A stretch of 64,000 bases of DNA from Blautia faecicola (GTDB lineage: Bacteria; Bacillota; Clostridia; Lachnospirales; Lachnospiraceae). Within the stretch, counting starts at the first letter, position 1. Every line of letters begins with the position of its first letter. Positions 55,893 to 64,000 of this stretch are shown one piece after another. Position numbers and translations under genes: made by a program. The stretch is from contig NZ_SDKC01000001.1 of assembly GCF_004123145.1 (NCBI RefSeq), positions 2,699,501 through 2,763,500 on the forward strand, given 5' to 3'. Below the pieces are notes generated by a model that searched no databases, was not told where the DNA came from, and was given only the letters and a program-made list of their open reading frames with translations.

Positions 55893-56066
55893 TTATACAA
55901 ACTGGTTCCGATCCACCTCATACACATACTCAATGGATTTCATCTTCTCCACCAGTTCTTCCTTCTCGATGCCCTTATCCTCACAAAGAGCATCCAGACT
56001 GGAATAAAAATCTCTCAGCTGCGTATTTACATAACTGAGTAGCATCACCGGATCTTTCGGTATCAT
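55893..56066 (-). CDS. DUF4250 domain protein
   Basis: A 57-residue protein with the start MIPKDPVMLLSYVNTQLRDF and LDALCEDKGIEKEELVEKMKSIEYVYE, which I recognise as the DUF4250 family of Clostridia. Predicted to be two or three helices, cytosolic. AAAGGAG precedes the ATG; the gene starts 12 bases after clpB and probably shares its transcript. No function is known. Confidence 0.88.
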   Translation of the reverse strand: MIPKDPVMLLSYVNTQLRDFYSSLDALCEDKGIEKEELVEKMKSIEYVYEVDRNQFV

Positions 56067-56078
56067 CTCAAAACTCCT

Positions 56079-58667
56079 TTATACAGACTGTACAGAAGCT
56101 GTCAACTCACCATCCGTCACATCCAGGACGATCGTATCATCCTGACCGACTTTTCCACCGAGGATCATCTTTGCAGCCAGTGTTTCCACATATTTCTGCA
56201 GATAACGTTTCAGCGGACGCGCACCGTATACCGGATCATAACCGCCCTCGATGACGTAACTCTTCGCCGCATCAGTCAGACGGATATGGATTTCCTGATC
56301 TGCCAGACGGTTGTTCAGCTCTGCCATTAACAGGTCTACGATACCACCGATGTTGTCTTTGGTCAATGGTTTAAACATAATGATTTCATCCAGACGGTTC
56401 AAAAACTCCGGACGGAAATGTCCACGCAGGTCATTCTGTACCATCTCAGCCGCTTCCGGTTTGATGCTGCCATCCTCTTCGATACCATCCAGCAGATAGG
56501 ACGAACCGATGTTAGATGTCATGATCAGGATCGTATTCTTGAAGTCTACGGTACGACCCTGAGAATCGGTGATCCGGCCATCATCCAGTACCTGTAACAG
56601 TACGTTAAATACATCCGGATGCGCTTTCTCAATCTCATCGAACAGAACTACCGAGTACGGTTTTCTTCTGACTGCCTCGGTCAGCTGACCACCTTCCTCG
56701 TAGCCTACATATCCCGGAGGCGCTCCGATCAGACGGGATACGGAGTATTTCTCCATATACTCACTCATATCGATTCGCACCATGTTGTTTTCATCATCAA
56801 ACAGTGTCTGCGCCAGTGTTTTTGCAAGCTCGGTCTTACCGACACCGGTAGGTCCAAGGAACAGGAAGGATCCGATCGGCTTCGTAGGATCTTTGATACC
56901 TGCTTTGGAACGGATGATCGCATCGGTCACTTTCGTTACCGCTTCGTCCTGTCCGATCACACGTTTGTGAAGGACATCTTCCAGCCCCAGGATCTTTGTC
57001 TTTTCTCCTTCCGTCAGTTTTGCCACCGGAATACCGGTCCATCTGGAAATGATTCTTGCAATCTCTTCATCGGTAACACTCTCATGTACCAGGGAGAGAT
57101 CCTCATTTTTCACTTTCTCTTCCTCGATCTCCAGCTGTTTTTGCAGTTTCGGCATTTCGCCGTACTGTAATTCCGCAGCCTTGTTCAGATCGTACTGCTG
57201 CTGTGCCACCTGGATCTGGCGGTTCAGATCTTCGATCTGTTCACGCAGTGTGGAAAGTTTCTCTACAGAATGTTTCTCATTTTCCCACTGTGCTTTCTGT
57301 ACGGAAAATGCATCTTTGTATTCTGCCAGTTCTTTTTGCAGATCTGCCAGACGTTCCTGACTGAGTTTGTCGGTCTCTTTTTTCAGCGCCGCTTCCTCAA
57401 TCTCCATCTGCATGATTTTACGCTGCTGTTCATCCAGTTCTGCCGGAAGAGAATCCAGCTCGGTCTTGATCAGTGCGCAGGCTTCATCCACCAGGTCGAT
57501 GGCTTTATCCGGCAGGAAACGGTCGGAGATATAACGGTTCGAAAGTGTTGCCGCTGCCACCAGGGCACCATCCGTAATTTTTACTCCATGATATACCTCA
57601 TACCGTTCTTTCAGTCCACGAAGGATGGAAATGGTATCTTCCACGGACGGTTCATCCACCAGTACCGGCTGGAAACGACGTTCCAGAGCGGCATCTTTTT
57701 CGATATACTGACGGTACTCATCCAGTGTGGTAGCACCGATACAGTGCAGTTCTCCACGGGCAAGCATCGGTTTTAACATGTTGCCGGCATCCATCGCACC
57801 GTCGGTTTTTCCGGCTCCGACGATCAGATGCAGTTCATCGATAAACAGAATGATCTTTCCTTCGCTCTTTCTGACTTCTTCCAGAACGGCTTTCAGACGT
57901 TCCTCGAATTCACCACGATATTTTGCACCGGCTACCAGTGCACCCATATCCAGGGCGAAGATCGTTTTATCTTTCAGTCCTTCCGGTACATCGCCGCGGA
58001 CGATTCGCTGTGCCAGTCCTTCTACAGCTGCCGTTTTACCTACACCGGGTTCACCGATCAGTACCGGGTTGTTTTTTGTTTTTCTCGAAAGAATACGGAT
58101 CACGTTTCGAATCTCGTTGTCACGACCGATGACCGGATCCAGTTTCTGATTTCTCGCACGCTCTACCAGATCCTGACCGTATTTTGCCAGGGTATCGTAG
58201 GTTGCTTCCGGGTTATCGGAGGTAACTCTCTGGTTTCCTCTTACGGTGCTCAATGCCTGTAAGAAGCGTTCTCTTGTAATTCCATATTCCTGGAACAGTT
58301 TTTTCATGCTTGGACTCGGATAACGGAGCATTGCCAGAAACAGATGTTCCACGGAAACATATTCGTCTCCCATGGCTTTGGCTTCGTCCTCACCGCTTAC
58401 CAGTACCTTATTCAGGTATTGTCCGATATATTGCTGTCCGCCGGAGACTTTGACTCTGGCGTTCAGGGCATTTTCCACGTTATTCAGAAAATGTTCTTTG
58501 TTAATCTCCATCTTTTCGATCATCTTTAAGATCAGACTGTCTTCCTGATGAAGCAGATTATACAGTAAATGCTCCTGCTCGATCTCCTGGTTGCCGAAGT
58601 CATATGCGGTCTTTTCCAGGTTTTGAACAGCCTGCAATGATTTTTGCGTAAATTTGCTGATATTCAT
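56079..58667 (-). CDS. clpB: ATP-dependent chaperone ClpB
   Basis: An 862-residue AAA+ disaggregase that pulls proteins from aggregates together with DnaK. Seen: N-terminal Clp repeat domain ([13 protein letters not shown]), Walker [10 protein letters not shown] in the first AAA domain, the long coiled-coil middle domain (about residues 405-520) that distinguishes ClpB from ClpC, Walker [10 protein letters not shown] in the second, and [13 protein letters not shown]. The ATG at 58667 follows AGGAGG. A CIRCE operator lies upstream. Confidence 0.97.
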   Translation of the reverse strand: MNISKFTQKSLQAVQNLEKTAYDFGNQEIEQEHLLYNLLHQEDSLILKMIEKMEINKEHFLNNVENALNARVKVSGGQQYIGQYLNKVLVSGEDEAKAMGDEYVSVEHLFLAMLRYPSPSMKKLFQEYGITRERFLQALSTVRGNQRVTSDNPEATYDTLAKYGQDLVERARNQKLDPVIGRDNEIRNVIRILSRKTKNNPVLIGEPGVGKTAAVEGLAQRIVRGDVPEGLKDKTIFALDMGALVAGAKYRGEFEERLKAVLEEVRKSEGKIILFIDELHLIVGAGKTDGAMDAGNMLKPMLARGELHCIGATTLDEYRQYIEKDAALERRFQPVLVDEPSVEDTISILRGLKERYEVYHGVKITDGALVAAATLSNRYISDRFLPDKAIDLVDEACALIKTELDSLPAELDEQQRKIMQMEIEEAALKKETDKLSQERLADLQKELAEYKDAFSVQKAQWENEKHSVEKLSTLREQIEDLNRQIQVAQQQYDLNKAAELQYGEMPKLQKQLEIEEEKVKNEDLSLVHESVTDEEIARIISRWTGIPVAKLTEGEKTKILGLEDVLHKRVIGQDEAVTKVTDAIIRSKAGIKDPTKPIGSFLFLGPTGVGKTELAKTLAQTLFDDENNMVRIDMSEYMEKYSVSRLIGAPPGYVGYEEGGQLTEAVRRKPYSVVLFDEIEKAHPDVFNVLLQVLDDGRITDSQGRTVDFKNTILIMTSNIGSSYLLDGIEEDGSIKPEAAEMVQNDLRGHFRPEFLNRLDEIIMFKPLTKDNIGGIVDLLMAELNNRLADQEIHIRLTDAAKSYVIEGGYDPVYGARPLKRYLQKYVETLAAKMILGGKVGQDDTIVLDVTDGELTASVQSV

Positions 58668-58713
58668 AAGCGCCCCTCCTTTTGGAACACATTGTTTTCT
58701 TTGTTCTAGTTGC

Positions 58714-58742
58714 AATATAACACATGTTTTAGCACTCGTCAA
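58714..58742 (-). promoter_or_regulatory. sigma-A promoter for clpB
   Basis: TTGACG, 17 bases, TATATT on the minus strand. Its -35 region and upstream spacer overlap the CIRCE element. Confidence 0.75.
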
Positions 58743-58755
58743 TAGGGAGTGCTAA
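58729..58755. promoter_or_regulatory. CIRCE operator (HrcA binding site)
   Basis: TTAGCACTC, nine bases, GAGTGCTAA: a perfect match to the CIRCE consensus. Overlap with the -35 box of the clpB promoter implies repression by HrcA and heat induction. CIRCE is usually on groE and dnaK operons; control of clpB is less common in Firmicutes, where CtsR often does this job. Confidence 0.93.
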
Positions 58756-58854
58756 TAATTTTTAATTTTTTTCCAGACGGACGCGAAAGAGGCGGCACCG
58801 GTTGGGTGTCTGTTTTTCAGATTATACTCGTTTGTGCTTGCACAATAAGGCTTT

Positions 58855-59003
58855 TGAACTTAGGACACGCTTGATATGTGAAAGTAGCGATTTGCGTAGT
58901 AAATCAGCGAATTGCGAATATTGAGAGGATTGCGGGAACAGCTAAGCTGCGGAGCAATCCGTAGTATCAAATGAGTGGCAGAAGACCTTTTGACACTCAT
59001 ATC
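58855..59003. repeat. intergenic repeat family R4 copy B
   Basis: TTTGAACTTAGGACACGC followed by TTGATA (58871-58876), hairpins GCGATTTGC/AAATCAGC and GGATTGC/GCAATCC, then TATCAA (58965-58970) and a final hairpin ATGAGTG/CACTCAT. The segments TGAACTT.GGA, GCAATCCG and GTATCAAA occur in the same order at 49902-49944 in copy A. The similarity is partial. Confidence 0.5.
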
Positions 59004-59012
59004 TTTATATAC

Positions 59013-59049
59013 AAAAAAGGGATACCGTATGTTCAGGTACGGTATCCCC
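59013..59049 (-). terminator. terminator overlapping the end of the C39-like gene
   Basis: GGGATACCGTA/TACGGTATCCC, 11 bp perfect, with TTTTTT on the minus strand. The stop codon of the gene lies in the loop. Confidence 0.85.
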
Positions 59050-60211
59050 AGCTTTGACGGATCTGTGGTAATATTTCGCTCATGGACCAGTGTTTTTTGG
59101 TGTTGGCGGGGCTGTTTGGGTCGTTGACGGTAATTGCACCGTTTTCATCGATACCGGTCAGAACGATAAAGTGACCTGTGTAGGTAAAATCACCCGGATA
59201 CATGGAACAGATCAGGGGGATGCCGGACCGCAGGGCGGCAAGGATGTTTTCTTGTGTTACCGGGATGTTTTCTGCTGTGAGGCCCAGGTTGTTGGCACCT
59301 TCGGTCATCAGCGACCAGGAGGTTCCTTCACCCGGAACGTAATAGCCTTCTTTTTCTGAAAACTGAGCTACGGTCAGGGGATTCCATGTTTCGGAGCCGG
59401 TCAGACCACAGGTGATCATGGACAGGCAGGTTGGACCGCAGCCGGTGACGGCAAGGAAATCGCTGCCGTAGGTTTCATACCCCCAGCGTTCATCCCACTG
59501 CAAAAAATACGGTATCTCACTGTTTTCTCTGGCAGTTTCCACTTCGGATGAAATATCTATCGTCTGATAGTGTCTTCGCTTCGGATAATTTTTTACAAAA
59601 TCTGTAGCCTCCGGATATTTTTCTTCCATGTTAAGAAGGCTCTCCGGAATCTGCTCGTGCTGCCGGATCCAGGTTTTCCCTGCCAGCACAACGATGCAGA
59701 ATGTGGCCAGCAAACCGACGGTCCAGACTATTTTTTTCCGTGTCATATGAAATTTATGACCGCTTTGATTATGTATTTTTTGCTGTTTCCGGTAGTTTTC
59801 CTGTGATGCCGCTGTCGCAGCAACGGATGTTATCTGACTTCTCTCTCTCTGCCACCCACTTACCGAAACATTTTCTTTCCATTGTTCCACATCCGGCACA
59901 TATGTTTCTACATTGCTTTTCCATTTTCCTGATCGATTATTTTCCGCTTTTCGACCCGTTCCCTGTTTTACTCTGTGATTGTTTACTTCCCGCAACTCAC
60001 GTTTTCTTCTGGCTTTCCGCGCTCTTTCTCTTCTTATTCTGCGTCTCTTTGCCAAAAAGCCGATCAGTTTCATCACAAAATACGCCAATAATGCAATGCC
60101 AAAAATGATCAATGCCCCTTCTTCTGTCAGTCCTTCTGTACTGTCCAGCCAGATGAGCACTCCGACCACTGCCATCAGATACAGTAACAATTTCAATATT
60201 TTCTTTCCCAT
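59033..60211 (-). CDS. C39-like cysteine peptidase domain membrane protein
   Basis: A 392-residue protein. Seen: two N-terminal hydrophobic segments (residues 5-21 and 30-53), a basic cytosolic linker rich in Arg/Lys, another span at about 158-176 (VWTVGLLATFCIVVLAG), and an extracytoplasmic C39_2-type domain: IPYFLQWDERWG, the nucleophile in VTGCGPTCLSM, GHFIVLTGID with the His and NDPNSP with the third residue. Related domains cleave cell-wall or bacteriocin-type substrates; here the target is unknown. The first ATG is used; a promoter lies at 60258-60286. Confidence 0.85.
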   Translation of the reverse strand: MGKKILKLLLYLMAVVGVLIWLDSTEGLTEEGALIIFGIALLAYFVMKLIGFLAKRRRIRRERARKARRKRELREVNNHRVKQGTGRKAENNRSGKWKSNVETYVPDVEQWKENVSVSGWQRERSQITSVAATAASQENYRKQQKIHNQSGHKFHMTRKKIVWTVGLLATFCIVVLAGKTWIRQHEQIPESLLNMEEKYPEATDFVKNYPKRRHYQTIDISSEVETARENSEIPYFLQWDERWGYETYGSDFLAVTGCGPTCLSMITCGLTGSETWNPLTVAQFSEKEGYYVPGEGTSWSLMTEGANNLGLTAENIPVTQENILAALRSGIPLICSMYPGDFTYTGHFIVLTGIDENGAITVNDPNSPANTKKHWSMSEILPQIRQSWGYRT

Positions 60212-60229
60212 TCCCCTCTAAACCTCTTT

Positions 60230-60282
60230 CTGCCCGGATGGCGTTCTTTTCTCTCTTATTATAAAGAACACCACACGGGCAG
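60230..60282. promoter_or_regulatory. inverted repeat around the -10 of the C39-like gene
   Basis: CTGCCCG and GGCGTTCTTT (60230-60249) mirror AAAGAACACC and CGGGCAG (60263-60282), 17 of about 20 positions. The -10 hexamer lies at the inner edge of one arm. It could be an operator; it has no T tract and is not a good terminator. Confidence 0.45.
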
Positions 60283-60286
60283 ACAA
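60258..60286 (-). promoter_or_regulatory. sigma-A promoter for the C39-like gene
   Basis: TTGTCT, 17 bases, TATAAT on the minus strand, about 47 bases before the ATG at 60211. Confidence 0.65.
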
Positions 60287-60308
60287 TTACGTTTCTTTTA
60301 AGATTTTC

Positions 60309-60875
60309 TTATTTCTTCGTCCTCTTCTTTCCGATCCACAAAACCAGACAGGAAGAAAAGATTCCGACGGCCAGACCTCCCAGCACATCGGTCGGATAAT
60401 GCACGCCCACATACAGGCGGGAAAATGCGATCAGCGCCGCCAGGAGCACTGCCGGTACACCGTATTTTTTCGGTAAGATCCGGTACAGCACCAGCGTGCA
60501 GGCAAAGGATGCACAGGTGTGTCCCGACGGGAAAGAATAATCCGTCGGTTTGCTGATCAGCGGCACCAGTCTTTCCACCACTTCATACGGCCGTGTGCGT
60601 GCTACCAGATTTTTCAGACACACATTGGTGATCAGCGCGCCGACTCCCATCGACAACAGACCATACCATCCGGCTTTTCCAATCACCGCCCAGGAGCAGT
60701 TGCCATTTTTTATCGGATATTTTTCTCCGAGCGTTTTTGCAAATACAACCATCAGGATACATAATGCGATCCAGAACCATCCGCCGTTTCCCAGGGAAGT
60801 GATCCCTTTCCAGAACCAGTTCATGCCCTCCCAGCGAAGGTGATCCTGTATCCATAAAAGAATGTTTCCATCCAT
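60309..60875 (-). CDS. PAP2 family phosphatase
   Basis: A 188-residue membrane phosphatase of the type that recycles undecaprenyl pyrophosphate or dephosphorylates other lipids. Seen: five to six hydrophobic segments and the three PAP2 motifs: KNLVARTRP, PSGHTCASF and SRLYVGVHYPTDVLGG. The ATG at 60875 (MDGNILLWIQDH) is chosen. The frame stays open to 60992, but those codons lie in a MITE-like repeat and encode the repeat's false peptide. The repeat starts 15 bases before this ATG, so promoter and ribosome site of the gene are partly element-derived. Confidence 0.93.
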   Translation of the reverse strand: MDGNILLWIQDHLRWEGMNWFWKGITSLGNGGWFWIALCILMVVFAKTLGEKYPIKNGNCSWAVIGKAGWYGLLSMGVGALITNVCLKNLVARTRPYEVVERLVPLISKPTDYSFPSGHTCASFACTLVLYRILPKKYGVPAVLLAALIAFSRLYVGVHYPTDVLGGLAVGIFSSCLVLWIGKKRTKK

Positions 60876-60890
60876 ATCTTTTTCACTTTT

Positions 60891-61032
60891 GTAACTGTTC
60901 AGTACCTTCACAGTTACGAGCCAAAATGTATTTAAAATCACCTTCGGTGATGACATTTTGACTTGTATGTCTCGGGATTTTGGCATGTTCATGCCAAAAC
61001 ACCTCGCGGAATATTTCCTACTGAATAGTTAC
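60891..61032. repeat. MITE-like element, family 2 copy B
   Basis: A 142-bp element, inverted relative to the copy at 38224-38366. It is bounded by GTAACTGTTCAGTACC and GGAAATATTCC...CTGAATAGTTAC-type ends; the outer 14 bases match the other copy. Both internal hairpins are retained with compensating changes, for example ATGTATTT against ATGCATTT. It lies between the second YitT gene and the PAP2 gene. Confidence 0.85.
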
Positions 61033-61063
61033 TCACTTTCTTCTTAATTATATTTTTGTCGTT

Positions 61064-61951
61064 TCAGGCTTTATCCGTATTTGCCCCGTACACATCCGCG
61101 ATCTCTGCGATCGATATATAGGCGGAGCGGTCATTTTCACGGACCAGTTCTTTCATTTTTCCTACCTGAAAACGGTTTACCACGATGTACACCACCGTCT
61201 TCGGGGAATCGGAATAATATCCTTTCGCCTCGGTGATCGTCATGCCGCACTCAAAGGCTTCGGAGAGTGCCGCGCAGACCTCATCCGGGTGAACCGTTAC
61301 GATGGTAGCCGCTTTAGATCGATCCAGACCTTCCACAATAAAGTCCACCGTCTTCAGTGCCGCCCCGTAGGTTACGATCGAGTACAGCGGCAAGATCCAG
61401 CTGTGGATCACAAATCCGCAGATGATATACAGCACCAGGTTATACGCCATCACAAACGTACCAACCGTAATTCCCAGCCGTTTTGCAAAGATGACGGCGA
61501 GAACTTCGATGCCGTCCATCGCTCCTCCAAACCGAATCGCCATACCACTTCCGATACCGGAGATCAGCCCGCCAAAAATAGCGCAGAGAAGCAGATCCGA
61601 TCCGGCAAGCGGCGATACGATGCTTACATCCACCGGCAGTACATCCGTGATCAGCCATGCTCCGAACGAATAGACCGCCACCGTGTAGATCGCATAGATG
61701 GTAAATACGATACCCTGTTTCCGAAGTCCGTATAAAAACAGCGGAATGTTCAATACCAGCAAAAAGAGGGACAGTGACAGCCATTCCGGTGTCAGCTGTG
61801 ACAACAGGATCGATGTTCCGGAGATTCCGCTGTCATAAAGATCTACCGGGGCTATAAACATCGTGACTCCGAAGGCATTCACCATACCGGCAACCGTGAG
61901 GAAGAGAAAATTCTTCCATTTCAGCTTTCCAAGTTGTTGTTTCAAAGTCAT
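61064..61951 (-). CDS. YitT/DUF2179 family membrane protein
   Basis: A 295-residue protein, full length for the family. Seen: about six hydrophobic segments in residues 12-200, the motif RFGGAMDGIEVLAVIFAKRLG, and the C-terminal soluble DUF2179 domain of about 80 residues (AATIVTVHPDEVCAALSEAF, GYYSDSPKTVVYIVVNRFQVGKMKEL). It is a paralogue of the truncated protein at 1-759. Substrate not known. Confidence 0.92.
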   Translation of the reverse strand: MTLKQQLGKLKWKNFLFLTVAGMVNAFGVTMFIAPVDLYDSGISGTSILLSQLTPEWLSLSLFLLVLNIPLFLYGLRKQGIVFTIYAIYTVAVYSFGAWLITDVLPVDVSIVSPLAGSDLLLCAIFGGLISGIGSGMAIRFGGAMDGIEVLAVIFAKRLGITVGTFVMAYNLVLYIICGFVIHSWILPLYSIVTYGAALKTVDFIVEGLDRSKAATIVTVHPDEVCAALSEAFECGMTITEAKGYYSDSPKTVVYIVVNRFQVGKMKELVRENDRSAYISIAEIADVYGANTDKA

Positions 61952-62073
61952 GCATAAACTCCTTTCCTTTTCCGTCTGCGCGGTTTCTTCTCATTTTCTT
62001 CGCTTTTCCTTTTTCTCCCTGTTGCCATACCTGTATCGAATCCCATCTGTTTTCCGACATTCAGGCAAATACG

Positions 62074-62922
62074 TCATTCATTTTTTAACACAAATCGCTC
62101 GATCGCATACGCAACGCCGTCTTCCTCATTCGACTTCGTGATAAATGCTGCCTTTTTCTTCGTCTCCTCATCCGCATTCGCCATCACCACCGGAAGTCCC
62201 GCCATCTCGAGCATGTTCCAGTCATTTGGCGCGTCGCCGCATGCCATGATCTCTTTCCTTTTGATGCCGAGGATCTTTCCCAGTGCCACCAGACCGTTTC
62301 CTTTTCCGGCCTTGCCGGAAATGATCTCCATGTTAAACGGTGTCGCATGGCAGATACTCAGATTCGGAAACATCTGCTGCAATTCCTTTTCTCTGCGATC
62401 CCGCTCTTTTGTATCGGCAAAGATCAGATGCAGTTTTTCCATCCCGATCTTTTCCTCCCGGATTTTCTCTGTCAGATGTTTCTGGCGTGTCCGGGTGCTT
62501 CGGATATACTGTTCCATTGCGGGACTCATCGATTCGTGTCGCACAAAATGATACGTCTCTTCCTCTACATAAATCTTTCCGTCAAAATATGTTTCCCAGT
62601 TGCATGATTCTCCCGCCCACTGTTTCATCACTTCGATCACCTGTAACGTGACATCCCAGGGAATCAGTTCTTCATACACCGTCTCCCCGGAAGGGATCCG
62701 GATAATACGGGCACCATTAGAAGTCAGCGCATATTCCACACCGGGGATCTCCAAAAAAGCTTTCGGAAGTCCGATTTCCGGTCTTCCGGTGGCAGGAAGC
62801 ACAACGCATCCCTGACGGATTGCCTCTTCCAGAACGTTTCTGGTATGTGCTGTAATCTCTTTGTTGTTATTAAATACCGTTCCATCCAGATCCAGTCCGA
62901 CCATGAGAATCTCCGGTTTCAT
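62074..62922 (-). CDS. Cof-type HAD-IIB phosphatase
   Basis: A 282-residue haloacid-dehalogenase hydrolase that dephosphorylates sugar phosphates or cofactors. Seen: motif I GLDLDGTVFN near residue 8, motif II TSNGARI, motif III Lys in SGKAGKGNGLVAL, and motif IV ACGDAPNDWNMLEMA; the cap is of the C2B type. In motif I the second Asp is preserved. The ATG at 62922 has AAGGAGG upstream; the open frame to 63045 lies within the neighbouring gene. It lies 17 bases from the upstream HsdS-like gene. Confidence 0.93.
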   Translation of the reverse strand: MKPEILMVGLDLDGTVFNNNKEITAHTRNVLEEAIRQGCVVLPATGRPEIGLPKAFLEIPGVEYALTSNGARIIRIPSGETVYEELIPWDVTLQVIEVMKQWAGESCNWETYFDGKIYVEEETYHFVRHESMSPAMEQYIRSTRTRQKHLTEKIREEKIGMEKLHLIFADTKERDRREKELQQMFPNLSICHATPFNMEIISGKAGKGNGLVALGKILGIKRKEIMACGDAPNDWNMLEMAGLPVVMANADEETKKKAAFITKSNEEDGVAYAIERFVLKNE

Positions 62923-62939
62923 ATACTCTGCCTCCTTTT

Positions 62940-64000
62940 TCAATTTTCTCCGCGCTCCAGCCATCCGCATGCGCCCAGCCCGGAATACTCCATCAGCATC
63001 TCCCAGCCATGCACTGCCATCTGCCGGATCTGCGCCGTACTCCACAGTTCATCCGTCGCGATCCCTTCCTCACCCTGGAATGCCAGATGAGCATCCTGCG
63101 GATTGCCGTTTTCGCCTTCCTGTAAAAGTTCCTGTAAAAGATAAATCGGCGTATCGTACCGTTTACTCAGTTCCTCGTTTCGATAGGTCAGAAAATCCTT
63201 CTCCAGCAGATATTCCCGTTGTCCCTTTTTATCAGCAAAGGAAACCGCCGCCGGCTGAAAATACGGCTGTGCGATCCGGAAAATCTCCTGGCGCCGCTTA
63301 CAGTATGCACCGGTTCGCTCATCCCGCGGTGCCCAGCAACACAATACACCTAGAACCAGATGAGCTGTCCTTTTCTGTTCTTTGGACAGTTCCATCCGTT
63401 TTCTTTTCGTCCGCTGTCCGGCGTTTCCCGGAACCACTTCCGGCGTTTCTTCCTGCCCCCCGGCTTCTGCCTGATCCGCTTCACCTGCTTCCTGTTCCGG
63501 AACTTTCATGGTTTCCAGATCTTTCTTTTGAGCTTCTTCCGTCTCCACTCCCGAAACAGTTTCCGCCTTCGCCTCTTCCTCAGGTTCTTTCCGCAAAAGC
63601 AGCCATCCCATACCGGAAAATGCTGCCTCTGCCAGTGCAATTTCCCGATCCAGATTTCTCTCGATTTCGCGGATCTTCTTCAGGCATCGGCTGTAGTCTT
63701 CCTGTTTTTTCATGGACAGATGCGGCAGGATCAGTTTTTCCACCTCACCGGCACGGATCGGACGTCTCCGGCTGTCTCCTTCTTTTCTGGCTCCGTAGAG
63801 TACTTCGTCCATACACGGCTGGTTCAGATATGCATATAAGACTTCCGGCAGGATCTGTCCCTGATCCGGCACGATACGAAGTACACTGCGATCCAGATAC
63901 AGCGGATCTTCCGCCTGATCCACCAGAATCAGTTTTCCGTTTCTAAGAAGGACATCTCCCGGGCAGACGCGGTATTTGTCATCAATCGCCCAGTCCGCAC
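62940..64000 (-). CDS. HsdS-like specificity-domain protein, N-terminus beyond the window
   Basis: At least 352 residues, running off the right edge. Seen: near the edge KYRVCPGDVLLRNGKL, then LYLDRSVLRIVPDQGQILPEVLYAYLNQP and IRAGEVEKLILPHLSMKKQEDYSRCLKKIREIERN, which is the pattern of a type I restriction S-subunit target-recognition half followed by its conserved helix. After it comes a Glu-rich linker (EEEAKAETV to GNAGQRTKRK), then an unrecognised C-terminal domain of about 150 residues. It could be an orphan S-type protein or a fusion with unknown function. No hsdM or hsdR is visible. Confidence 0.65.
   Translation of the reverse strand, partial: ADWAIDDKYRVCPGDVLLRNGKLILVDQAEDPLYLDRSVLRIVPDQGQILPEVLYAYLNQPCMDEVLYGARKEGDSRRRPIRAGEVEKLILPHLSMKKQEDYSRCLKKIREIERNLDREIALAEAAFSGMGWLLLRKEPEEEAKAETVSGVETEEAQKKDLETMKVPEQEAGEADQAEAGGQEETPEVVPGNAGQRTKRKRMELSKEQKRTAHLVLGVLCCWAPRDERTGAYCKRRQEIFRIAQPYFQPAAVSFADKKGQREYLLEKDFLTYRNEELSKRYDTPIYLLQELLQEGENGNPQDAHLAFQGEEGIATDELWSTAQIRQMAVHGWEMLMEYSGLGACGWLERGEN

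Noticed and set aside
60876-60992. Extended N-terminus of the PAP2 protein
   Set aside because: The extra 39 codons are MITE sequence; the family starts near the first membrane helix, consistent with the ATG at 60875.
1-64000. CRISPR array, prophage, transposase, tRNA or rRNA genes
   Set aside because: I looked for regularly spaced direct repeats, integrase or transposase motifs, and tRNA cloverleaf elements with TTCGA-type loops, and saw none. The repeats present are single or paired intergenic elements, not arrays.

Overview
The window is a chromosomal segment from a Gram-positive, spore-forming, anaerobic member of the Clostridia, most likely Lachnospiraceae (Blautia-like). The evidence is a complete S10/spc/alpha ribosomal protein cluster in Firmicutes order, spoIIA and spoVA sporulation operons, a type III glutamine synthetase, zinc-type S14, a valS T-box, a CIRCE/HrcA heat-shock operator, a Crh-like protein beside whiA, and strong AGGAGG ribosome binding sites. 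This is an inference from gene content; no marker names the species. All genes except trxA and one GNAT acetyltransferase lie on the minus strand, so the text reads from high to low coordinates.

Layout. 1-6.2 kb: truncated YitT-family membrane protein, an OPT oligopeptide transporter overlapping a PqqD-like peptide-chaperone gene, and a MoxR-type AAA+ ATPase paired with a VWA protein. 6.3-13.5 kb: metabolism (glutamine synthetase III, class II fructose-bisphosphate aldolase, lipid kinase, thioredoxin, Crp/Fnr regulator, small zinc-ribbon protein, GH27 alpha-galactosidase). 13.6-30.8 kb: about 30 translation genes. Two sigma-A promoters are visible, one before rpsJ and one before rpmJ, and a 213-bp palindromic element separates infA from rpmJ. 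30.9-36.3 kb: a degenerate signal-peptidase-like protein, GNAT, then murB-rapZ-whiA-crh. 36.3-41.2 kb: spoIIAA-spoIIAB-sigF, a 49-residue membrane ORF, and spoVAA-AB-AC-AD-AE, interrupted by a MITE-like repeat. 41.3-52.5 kb: folC, a 49-residue ORF, a zinc-ribbon/TPR membrane protein, an LTA-synthase-family enzyme, T-box-controlled valS, and a GH2 beta-mannosidase. 52.5-53.4 kb: almost 900 bp without a protein gene, holding an apparently orphan cobalamin riboswitch, a repeat and a candidate small RNA. 53.4-64 kb: type IV ABC-like membrane protein, GGDEF protein, DUF4250, CIRCE-controlled clpB, C39-like peptidase, PAP2 phosphatase, second YitT protein, Cof-type HAD phosphatase and a truncated HsdS-like protein.

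Functionally most of the window is core: translation, secretion (SecY), cell wall and envelope (MurB, LTA synthase, PAP2), forespore control and dipicolinate uptake, and stress response. The coding genes contain no clearly new defence or biosynthetic system. The less explained material is mainly intergenic: at least five families of inverted-repeat elements, two of which keep a conserved core while the paired stems differ between copies; the orphan B12 riboswitch; and promoters embedded in terminators or inverted repeats. Among proteins the points of interest are Crh with Glu15, an S26-like protein without its catalytic serine, and the OPT-PqqD pair.
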